In this document: in pieces, positions 1-5,022 of the stretch
How the letters are laid out: each line of letters begins with the position of its first letter
Numbering within the stretch: the first letter of the stretch is position 1
Assembly: GCA_003132825.1 (NCBI GenBank)
Contig: PKYX01000508.1
Coordinates: 18,023-23,044, forward strand
Length of the DNA stretch: 5,022 bases
DNA from: Acidobacteriaceae bacterium
Lineage (GTDB): Bacteria; Acidobacteriota; Terriglobia; Terriglobales; Acidobacteriaceae
Direction of reading: 5' to 3'
The notes under the pieces: generated by a model
Told to the model about the DNA's origin: nothing
What the model saw: the letters and a program-made list of their open reading frames with translations, nothing else
Databases searched by the model: none
Translations under genes and position numbers: made by a program

Positions 1-19
1 ACTGCGGTTGGGCACTGCG

Positions 20-38
20 CGCCGGCGAGACGCCGGCG
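20..38. other. Perfect GC hairpin (8-bp stem, 3-base loop) just after rpoN
   Basis: CGCCGGCG occurs twice, separated by three bases; the unit is self-complementary, so the two copies form a perfect stem on either strand. On the minus strand, six bases after the rpoN stop codon, no U-run follows, so it does not look like a strong terminator for the rpoN operon. On the plus strand it is followed by a pyrimidine-rich run (39-54, TTCCTCTTATTTCTTC), which would fit a weak intrinsic terminator for a gene entering from the left on the plus strand. Which, if either, is real depends on the sequence to the left. Confidence 0.4.
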
Positions 39-44
39 TTCCTC

Positions 45-1841
45 TTATTTCTTCACTCGGCGTTGATGGGTACTCGGGATGCGCATGTCTTCCCGGTACT
101 TGGCAACCGTGCGGCGGGTCACCTGAATACCCTGGGATTGCAGAATGCGGGTGATCTGCTCGTCGGTCAATGGGCGGGCAGGGTCCTCCTCCTCGATCAG
201 TTTCTTGACCCGACGCTTGAGGATCAGGAGGGAAGTTCCGCCGCCCTCGGGCCCGTTCACGCTTTCGCTGAAGAAGTAGCGCAGTTCGAAGACGCCCTGC
301 GGGGTGTGAGAATATTTGCTGGCGACCGCCCGGCTTACGGTGGAAGGATGCACTCCGATTTCTTCCGCCACCTCCTTGATCATCATGGGCTTGAGGTGAT
401 CAATGCCATGTTCCAAGAAATCCCGCTGGCGGGCTACGATGGAGTAGCAGACCTTGGTAATGGTCTGCTTACGCTGCTCGATATTCTTGATGAGCTGGAT
501 GGCGCTCTTGTAGCGCTCTTTGACGTAGTTGCGGGTGTCCTTGTCCTGCGTGTCCCGGCTGAGCAGGCGCTTGTAGGCCGGGTTGAGGCGGAGTTGCGGG
601 ACGCCGTCGTCGTTCATCATCACCAGCCACTCGTCGCCGTGTTTTACGAAGGCAACGTCGGGCTCGATCAGGCGAGGCTGGACATTGTTATAGCGCATGC
701 CGGGTCGCGGATCGAGGGTGCGAACATAATCGAGCGCGGGCTGGATGGCTTCTAAGGGACGAGCAATGGCGCGGGCGATTTCCTTGTACTGCTTGTTTTG
801 CACGGCGCGGAGATGCTGGTCGACGATGGCGATGGCATCGACGATCACCTGGGAGAGATCTTCGTTGCCGTCCTTCTGTCCGGCCAGCTGCTGCTGGTAA
901 CGCAGTTGGTAGAGCAGGCACTCGCGCAAGTCGCGGCAGGCTACTCCCGGGGGATCAAGTTGGCGGACGACCTCGAGAGCTTCGTGAAGGTCTTCGCGAG
1001 TGAAGCTGGGTTGGAAGATGGGCTGGGGGACTCGAGCCGGTTGCGCCGCCGGGGGCGCCGGGGCAACCGCGTCGAGGACAGGGGGAACCGCGGTCAGAGT
1101 GGCAATTTCTGAACTTTCGGGGGACCCGCTCGATTCCGAGAATGCGTCGTCCGATAACGACGGATGACCAGAGGCAGACGGGTCGTCAGAAACCGAGAGA
1201 TCGTCAGCCAGCGACGGGTCGTCGGCCTCTTCTTCGATCTCGCCCAGGCCGAGCGCCGCCGCTTCCTTTACCACGGTGTTCTCGAGGTTGGCGTCGGCCT
1301 CAATCGGCGCCGGTGGCACGATTCCGAGCAACTCCTCGTCGGAGGCAATCAGGTAGCCATCTTCGTTCAGATTGCCGAGGATAACCTCGGCCGCCTGGCG
1401 CACCGCGGGAGTGATGGGGACGGCTCCCAGCTGCCAGGTTAAATGGTCGGTCAGATTGCTCGGCCGAGAGAGAAAATTCTCAAACGAAGGACGTTCAATG
1501 TCCTCCATTTCTCGGCTGCTGCGATAGCCAGGGTCGAGGTAATCCTGGAAAAACGAGCCGAAGTCGATTTCCTCGAAGGGGTCTTTCTTTTCCTCAGGCG
1601 GGGCAGCGCTTTCCTCGACGGTCGGGCGCTCCTGGTCTTCTTCGCGGCGGCCGACGTCATCGAGCAGGGGAACCGAGTCTTCCAGCTCTTCGAGAACCGG
1701 GTTTTCCACCATTTCGGCGGTGATCATGTCGCGGAGCTCAAGCTTGTTGAGCGCCAAGACACTGACCATCTGCACCAGTCCCGGGGTCAGGATCTGTCTC
1801 TGCGAGACTTTCAGATGCAGCTTGGGTTGGAGTAACACCAT
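45..1841 (-). CDS. rpoN: RNA polymerase sigma-54 factor (RpoN) with a long low-complexity insert
   Basis: Alternative sigma factor that directs core RNA polymerase to -24/-12 promoters and needs AAA+ activators to open DNA. Region I, which contacts the activator, is residues 1-50 and contains the family-like QRQILTPGL and ENPVLEE. An acidic region II follows (about 51-115). The core-binding region runs from about 120 to 400 and includes LNEDGYL (158-164) and LDPPGVACRDLRECLLYQL (295-313). A helix-turn-helix lies at about 486-510 (IKEVAEEIGVHPSTVSRAV), and the diagnostic RpoN box TRRTVAKYRE is at 575-584. At 598 residues it is about 120 longer than E. coli RpoN (477). Most of the excess is a Pro/Ala/Asp/Ser-rich insert at about 176-279. 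The ATG at 1841 is the first start after an in-frame TGA seven codons upstream, and no clear Shine-Dalgarno sequence precedes it. The gene lies 40 bases after lptB, so it is probably co-transcribed. The identification is certain; the effect of the insert is unknown. Confidence 0.98.
   Translation of the reverse strand: MVLLQPKLHLKVSQRQILTPGLVQMVSVLALNKLELRDMITAEMVENPVLEELEDSVPLLDDVGRREEDQERPTVEESAAPPEEKKDPFEEIDFGSFFQDYLDPGYRSSREMEDIERPSFENFLSRPSNLTDHLTWQLGAVPITPAVRQAAEVILGNLNEDGYLIASDEELLGIVPPAPIEADANLENTVVKEAAALGLGEIEEEADDPSLADDLSVSDDPSASGHPSLSDDAFSESSGSPESSEIATLTAVPPVLDAVAPAPPAAQPARVPQPIFQPSFTREDLHEALEVVRQLDPPGVACRDLRECLLYQLRYQQQLAGQKDGNEDLSQVIVDAIAIVDQHLRAVQNKQYKEIARAIARPLEAIQPALDYVRTLDPRPGMRYNNVQPRLIEPDVAFVKHGDEWLVMMNDDGVPQLRLNPAYKRLLSRDTQDKDTRNYVKERYKSAIQLIKNIEQRKQTITKVCYSIVARQRDFLEHGIDHLKPMMIKEVAEEIGVHPSTVSRAVASKYSHTPQGVFELRYFFSESVNGPEGGGTSLLILKRRVKKLIEEEDPARPLTDEQITRILQSQGIQVTRRTVAKYREDMRIPSTHQRRVKK
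1005..1316 (-). other. Low-complexity insert inside the RpoN core-binding region
   Basis: This codes for RpoN residues about 176-279. It begins after the GYL segment and ends just before the helix starting TREDLHEALEVV. In E. coli RpoN these two conserved segments are separated by only a short linker, so roughly 80-90 residues are extra here. The insert has three parts: a Glu/Ala-rich start, an Asp/Ser-rich middle with a six-residue repeat, and a Pro/Ala/Val-rich end. It contains no cysteine and few aromatic residues, so it is probably disordered. The reading frame stays intact across it and both flanks match the family, so it is an insertion within a working gene and not a frameshift. Confidence 0.8.
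1134..1223 (-). repeat. Degenerate 18-bp tandem repeat in rpoN (hexapeptide repeat, about five copies)
   Basis: Five consecutive 18-base units code for RpoN residues 207-236. Four fit the pattern [DG]-[DH]-x-S-x-[AS], for example DDPSLA and DDPSAS. The fifth, DDAFSE, keeps only the leading Asp-Asp and the general composition. The first and third units are closest at the DNA level and share the start GACGACCCGTC. The copy number could vary between related strains because a whole unit keeps the frame. Confidence 0.72.
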
Positions 1842-1881
1842 AAACTTTGTGGTCGATCGTCAATCGTCCGCGGACGGAAAT
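1842..1881 (-). other. lptB-rpoN intergenic spacer with a perfect 12-bp palindrome
   Basis: Forty bases separate the lptB TGA stop from the rpoN ATG. The spacer holds the perfect palindrome CGTCCGCGGACG at 1865-1876 and a smaller CGATCG at 1854-1859. I see no convincing -35/-10 pair, no -24/-12 element and no strong Shine-Dalgarno sequence next to the rpoN start. The lack of a promoter fits read-through from lptB. The palindrome could be a protein-binding site or a short hairpin with a 4-bp stem and 4-base loop, but chance is not excluded in such GC-rich DNA. Confidence 0.35.
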
Positions 1882-2610
1882 TCATACCAGCGAGAAACTC
1901 TCGCCCAGATACACCCTCCGCACCTCTGGATCCTTGGCCAACTGCTCAGGCAGCCCGGAGCGGAAAATCCTTCCCTCGTCAATGATGTATGCCCGGTTGG
2001 TCACCGAGAGCGTTTCCCGCACGCTGTGATCGGTGATCAGCACACCGATTCCAGAGACTTTCAGATCACTGATGATCTTCTGCAGGTCGAGCACGGCAAT
2101 CGGGTCAATGCCGGAAAATGGCTCATCCAGCAGAATGAACGCCGGATTGATGGCCAAGGCCCGTGCAATTTCGACCCGGCGCCGTTCGCCCCCGGAGAGC
2201 GCATATCCGCGATTCTGCCGGATGTGCTCAAGACCCAGCTGGTCGATCAGCGATTCCATCTTCTCCCGCCGCTCGTGCCAGGAGATGGGCTGCGCCTCGA
2301 GCACCGCAAGGATGTTTTCCTCAACCGAGAGTTTGCGAAATACCGACGCTTCCTGGGGGAGATAGCTGATGCCGTATCGACGAGCCCGCACATACATGGG
2401 CACGTCCGTGATGTCGTCGTTGTCGATCAGGACCCGGCCGGTGTCGGGCGGGATCAAGCCGACGATCGCGTAAAACGTGGTGGTCTTCCCGGCGCCGTTT
2501 GGCCCAAGTAAACCAACAACTTCGCCCTGCTCGACGCGAAGGCTGACTCCATTTACCACTCGGCGACCACGATAGGATTTGCCGATTTCGTCGGTGGCCA
2601 GAGTACGCAT
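1882..2610 (-). CDS. lptB: LPS export ABC transporter ATP-binding protein LptB
   Basis: Cytoplasmic ATPase of the LptB2FG transporter, which extracts LPS from the inner membrane and pushes it along the LptC-LptA bridge. All ABC-ATPase motifs are visible and intact: Walker A GPNGAGKT (36-43), Q-loop Gln86 in the LptB-typical [14 protein letters not shown] context, signature LSGGERRR (138-145), Walker B ILLDEP with catalytic Glu163, D-loop SGIDP (166-170) and switch His195 in ITDHSVRET. The 242-residue length matches E. coli LptB (241). The [15 protein letters not shown] and DEPFSGIDP wording separates LptB from the related LivF/LivG branched-chain amino acid ATPases. The start ATG follows directly on the TAA stop of the upstream gene, with only a weak AGTGG-like ribosome site inside that gene, so translational coupling is likely. 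The partner permeases LptF and LptG are not in this window. Confidence 0.97.
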   Translation of the reverse strand: MRTLATDEIGKSYRGRRVVNGVSLRVEQGEVVGLLGPNGAGKTTTFYAIVGLIPPDTGRVLIDNDDITDVPMYVRARRYGISYLPQEASVFRKLSVEENILAVLEAQPISWHERREKMESLIDQLGLEHIRQNRGYALSGGERRRVEIARALAINPAFILLDEPFSGIDPIAVLDLQKIISDLKVSGIGVLITDHSVRETLSVTNRAYIIDEGRIFRSGLPEQLAKDPEVRRVYLGESFSLV

Positions 2611-4962
2611 TTATCGTGCCACTCGCGTCTGTGAAACGCTGGGAGAGGTATCGCTGCCTTCAACCAGCACCCTATCATCGGTTCTAAACAAAGTCAACGA
2701 AACGCCGGTAATCTTGCCATGTTCGGCATCAAAAATGCAGGGAGGTCCGCCGGTCAGGACGAATTTGTCGGCGGCGGCGGTGTAGACGAGCTGATCGCCG
2801 GTCGCCCGTCGCGTGGGCTGGGTGACGACCACCTGGTTTCGGGCCACGATTCGGTTCAGCCGGGCGGTTCCGGTCCCTCCTAGAGTTTGACCGCCGCCTG
2901 ATGTTGCCTGGCTTCGAGGCTCCAGAAAGACTTCCATCTGCTCGGCGCGGACGGAGAAATCCGCCGACTTGGCAATCACACCTCCCTCGAAATGGGCCCT
3001 GCGCTCGCTGTCGGCGTAGGTCAGCCGCTTGGCGGTCACGATGACGGGCGTGACTTTGCCGCTTTTGTCAGTCTGGACCAATACGGTGGAGACGGATTGG
3101 CCGGGAGAGGCACTGGCGCTGGCTGCCTGATCGGTCGAGCCAAGAGCGGACCCAGGATCGGATGCGCCCCCATTCGACAATTCCCGATCCGACGAGGCAC
3201 GGGCCACCACCGAGCGGCGCTCGCGGTCAAACTCGATCACCGGAGCGGACACCACATTGGCGTCCTGCCACAAGCGTGCACTTCCGGTGTAGAGGGCGAC
3301 CGCGGAGGCGCGATGCACGGTCATGGCTGCGGCGGTGACATGGATGGGGCTCGAGGAGGACAGCAACGCTCCGTCCGGCTGGGCCTGCACATCGCTGTAT
3401 GTGCTCTTGACGCCACCTTCAGAGAAGGCGTCGCCGGTTGCGCGGTTGAGCCGCATGATACGCGCCGTGGTCGTCATACCGCCCTGGACAACCCGCGGCG
3501 CACCGGTAAGCGCCAGCATTTGATCGGCGGGGGTGTAGCGGGCCCGGTCAGCCCAGGCTTTGCGTTCCCCGTCGGAATAGGCCACGCTTCCCTGCTGCAC
3601 GATGGCCTCAATGCCCTCCCCGGGACGGAAAGCGGCGTCGAGACTCTGGCTGGTGCTGGCACGGTCGGGTTGCCCGGGACTGCTCGAGACGATGCGCGTT
3701 GCGGGCGCTCCGTGAAGCGATTCGAGTTGTCCCAGGGAGTTGAAACGGGCCTGGAATTTGCCGGCGGTGACGAGCGTTTGCCCGCTGGCCGGCAGCACCG
3801 GGCGGATGGCGATCTGAGCCGCTCCGGAAGTCTCGGCGTGGTCGAGACGACGGCCACCGGCCAGGAAAAGGTCCACGGCCGCCGCAGTGAGTTCGAGATC
3901 CTGGGCGCTGGTTGCGGGCGCAGACGCCTTCTGGTGCTGTTGCAGCTTGACCCGGTCTTCGGTGTGCACCTTGGTCAATACATTGTTCGCCGCAAAACTC
4001 AAGACGGCTCGCCCGGCCGAGCCCGCGATCGGCTGTGCGCCGCCGCTCTCTGCCTGGACGTTGCCGGAAAAAACCGCGGTGCGCAGCATGCCCCGCTGGT
4101 TGGCCAGCGTGAGCTCGAGTTGAGCGGCGTGGACCTCGGCCGGCTGTGGGCCTTTGATTTCGAGTTGCACGTCGCCCTGGGCCTGGACCCGTTCCACGGT
4201 GTTATCCGGGCGTAGGTAGAGCACCGCCTGGTTGGCTTGGGCATTCCGCAGTCCGCTTTGCAGATGCGCCTGTTCGAGCACAACCGTGCGCGGACTCTTC
4301 AGAATGACGCCGCGGGCCGCTCTGAGGATGGTCGGAGTCGGTTCGTTCGTTGCCAGCGTGACCTGCGACGCGAGCGTGAGAACGCCGGTTTTGGCGTCAT
4401 AGCTCACTCCGATCGCCGATCCGCTGGCCTGAGAAATGTGAAAGTCGACTCTCTCCTTGGTGAAGGCGTTGCCCGTCTTCTGATTGAAGGTAAGGCCGCT
4501 GGTCTTCAGGTGGATCGGATTTTGCAGCTCCTGGGGAGTGGTCTGGTCGGGGCTGGCGAGGCCCGAGGGATTGGCCTCCAGATCGATCTGGACTTCGCCT
4601 TTTGCAACCACATCGCCGGACAGCGCGTCGTATTCGAACTCGGAGCCGTAGATCTGGTCGAAACGGCTGGAATCCCGGCCATAGAGCGTGATGGCCACGT
4701 CGTGGAGCTCGGCGCGGCCCCCGTCTGCGAATTTGACCGCCTTGCTGGCCTGAATCTTGAACAGAGTCCGAGGTCCGTCCGAGCGCGATATGGTGAAGCC
4801 GTCCGCACTTTGCTGGATTCCAAGGCCCATTCTCTCCGGCACCTGCTTCAGCGCATTTTGCACGCGGTGCCGGGCATAGAAGTACGCTCCGGCAACCAGC
4901 AGGAGGGCGGCCACGGCGCTCAGCGCGAACCAGCGACGAAGCTGGGAGATGGGAAGGGGCAT
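2611..4962 (-). CDS. Fused LptC/LptA-like (OstA-family) periplasmic LPS-transport protein
   Basis: Predicted inner-membrane-anchored periplasmic protein of LPS transport. An N-terminal hydrophobic segment (about 11-30, after Arg9-Arg10) lacks an obvious signal-peptidase site and looks like the LptC-type anchor. Residues about 55-200 resemble LptC (GFTISRSDG, ELHDVAITLYG, DALSGDVVAKGEVQI). Repeated OstA-like beta-hairpin modules follow up to about 590, then an Ala/Ser/Gly linker (about 591-626). A C-terminal LptA-like domain ends the protein (about 636-770, including GDQLVYTAAADKFVLTGGPP and ITGVSLTLF). At 783 residues it is about four times the length of E. coli LptC (191) or LptA (185), so it probably combines both roles with extra modules. 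Only one cysteine is present (Cys742). The ATG at 4962 follows an in-frame TAG five codons upstream and has no clear Shine-Dalgarno sequence. The family assignment is firm from sequence plus the adjacent lptB; the exact split of LptC and LptA functions is inference. Confidence 0.9.
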   Translation of the reverse strand: MPLPISQLRRWFALSAVAALLLVAGAYFYARHRVQNALKQVPERMGLGIQQSADGFTISRSDGPRTLFKIQASKAVKFADGGRAELHDVAITLYGRDSSRFDQIYGSEFEYDALSGDVVAKGEVQIDLEANPSGLASPDQTTPQELQNPIHLKTSGLTFNQKTGNAFTKERVDFHISQASGSAIGVSYDAKTGVLTLASQVTLATNEPTPTILRAARGVILKSPRTVVLEQAHLQSGLRNAQANQAVLYLRPDNTVERVQAQGDVQLEIKGPQPAEVHAAQLELTLANQRGMLRTAVFSGNVQAESGGAQPIAGSAGRAVLSFAANNVLTKVHTEDRVKLQQHQKASAPATSAQDLELTAAAVDLFLAGGRRLDHAETSGAAQIAIRPVLPASGQTLVTAGKFQARFNSLGQLESLHGAPATRIVSSSPGQPDRASTSQSLDAAFRPGEGIEAIVQQGSVAYSDGERKAWADRARYTPADQMLALTGAPRVVQGGMTTTARIMRLNRATGDAFSEGGVKSTYSDVQAQPDGALLSSSSPIHVTAAAMTVHRASAVALYTGSARLWQDANVVSAPVIEFDRERRSVVARASSDRELSNGGASDPGSALGSTDQAASASASPGQSVSTVLVQTDKSGKVTPVIVTAKRLTYADSERRAHFEGGVIAKSADFSVRAEQMEVFLEPRSQATSGGGQTLGGTGTARLNRIVARNQVVVTQPTRRATGDQLVYTAAADKFVLTGGPPCIFDAEHGKITGVSLTLFRTDDRVLVEGSDTSPSVSQTRVAR
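2647..3543 (-). repeat. OstA-like modules (set 2) including the C-terminal LptA-like domain
   Basis: Residues 474-522, 544-590 and 725-772 share one pattern: a start such as ARYTPADQMLALTGAP, MTVHRASAVALYTGSA or LVYTAAADKFVLTGGP, then a short turn, a second strand (ARIMRLNRATG, APVIEFDRERR, VSLTLFRTDD) and a closing hydrophobic strand. Residues 646-714 form a related longer hairpin (LTYADSERRAHFEGGV). The L-T-G-x-P turn is typical of LptA/OstA proteins. The first two copies are separated from the last two by the Ala/Ser/Gly linker at about 591-626. Confidence 0.62.
3574..4227 (-). repeat. Three divergent OstA-like modules (set 1) in the Lpt fusion protein
   Basis: Residues 246-305, 319-386 and 403-463 align by eye as three copies of one beta-hairpin module. 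Each starts with a strand of the type AVLYLRPDNTVERVQAQGDV, AVLSFAANNVLTKVHTEDRV or FQARFNSLGQLESLHG. Each then has a variable loop, a hydrophobic strand such as LELTL or LELTA, and ends in a Gly-containing turn (FSGNVQ, TSGAAQ, QQGSVA). Start-to-start spacing is 73 and 84 residues. The similarity is at the protein level only, so the duplication is old. LptA and LptC are themselves built from such hairpins stacked into a V-shaped groove. Confidence 0.6.
4873..4932 (-). other. N-terminal membrane anchor of the LptC/LptA fusion
   Basis: This codes for residues about 11-30, a run of Ala, Leu, Val, Phe and Tyr without charged residues. It is preceded by Arg9-Arg10 and followed by RHR at 31-33. 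There is no lipobox cysteine and no clear Ala-x-Ala cleavage site before the mature part, so an uncleaved anchor with a cytoplasmic N-terminus, as in LptC, is most likely. Confidence 0.8.
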
Positions 4963-4974
4963 CTGAAGACCAGT

Positions 4975-5022
4975 CTACTCGAAGGCCAGACACGGAGTTC
5001 GAGGCTCCAGGGGGCGGCGGAG
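4975..5022 (-). CDS. Possible 3' tail of an upstream gene (partial, unidentified)
   Basis: A minus-strand frame is open from the right edge for 15 codons and ends at a TAG at 4975-4977, 12 bases before the lptC/A start. Such close spacing would fit the last codons of another gene in the same operon. In many Gram-negative bacteria kdsC or kdsD sits here. Fifteen codons are far too few to recognise a family, and another frame through the edge is also open, so this is only a possibility. Confidence 0.2.
   Translation of the reverse strand, partial: LRRPLEPRTPCLAFE

Noticed and set aside
1..44. Start of a further gene (such as hpf) after rpoN
   Set aside because: An AGAGGAA ribosome-site-like sequence overlaps the rpoN end, but no start codon lies at a suitable distance. 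The late GTG has only a few codons before the edge.
63..755. 230-codon plus-strand open frame opposite the 3' part of rpoN
   Set aside because: It is a mirror of the conserved rpoN DNA-binding region; its hydrophobic look comes from antisense codons of charged residues. No motif is recognised.
1134..1223. CRISPR-like array
   Set aside because: The repeat units are 18 bases with no spacers, are degenerate, and are in frame within rpoN.
1005..1316. Possible frameshift or assembly error in rpoN, suggested by the odd insert
   Set aside because: The frame is identical on both sides, conserved RpoN segments flank it directly, and the codons form an orderly in-frame repeat. A true in-frame insertion explains it better.
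1720..2511. 263-codon plus-strand open frame spanning the rpoN-lptB junction
   Set aside because: It runs antisense through two firmly identified genes, shows no family features, and has no plausible start region of its own.
2992..4215. 407-codon open frame on the plus strand opposite the Lpt fusion gene
   Set aside because: The translation is Gly/Arg/Ala-rich without any recognisable motif or hydrophobic-core pattern. The opposite strand holds a clear OstA-family protein, and such antisense frames are common in GC-rich genes.
4397..4993. 198-codon minus-strand frame overlapping the start of the Lpt fusion gene, with a GTG start further upstream
   Set aside because: It is out of frame with the LptC-like protein, Arg/Pro/Ser-rich and without domain features, while the overlapping frame has a clear membrane anchor and LptC similarity.

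Overview
The window is a compact, GC-rich bacterial segment in which all recognisable genes lie on the minus strand. Read in the direction of transcription (from high to low coordinates), the order is: a long fused LptC/LptA-like (OstA-family) lipopolysaccharide-transport protein (4962-2611), the LPS-export ATPase LptB (2610-1882), and the alternative sigma factor sigma-54, RpoN (1841-45). This matches the widely conserved order lptC-lptA-lptB-rpoN of Gram-negative bacteria, except that lptC and lptA are one 783-residue reading frame. Coding density is about 97 percent. The only non-coding stretches are about 44 bases after rpoN, 40 bases between lptB and rpoN, and an ambiguous 60 bases at the right edge.

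The organism must have an outer membrane with LPS or a similar glycolipid. The fused LptC-OstA protein, the sigma-54 with a long acidic and Pro/Ala-rich insert, and the base composition together suggest the Acidobacteriota (Terriglobia-like). That is inference from general family knowledge, not from a search.

How the parts work together: LptB hydrolyses ATP on the cytoplasmic face and powers LptF/LptG (not in this window) to extract LPS from the inner membrane. The fused protein has one N-terminal membrane anchor and then a long series of OstA-like beta-hairpin modules. It could carry LPS from LptFG across the periplasm toward LptD as a single chain, combining the LptC and LptA roles. Its stop codon directly touches the lptB start codon, so the two are almost certainly co-transcribed and probably translationally coupled. 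RpoN follows after 40 bases and is probably read from the same transcript. It is a general transcription factor, so its place here is conserved synteny and not evidence of a direct role in LPS transport.

The plus strand has several long open frames, up to 407 codons, but these are codon-bias shadows of the minus-strand genes. I see no mobile element, CRISPR array, tRNA or rRNA. I do not see a new multi-gene system. The points most worth a second look are the architecture of the fused Lpt protein, with its repeated modules, and the repeat-containing insert that splits the core-binding region of RpoN.
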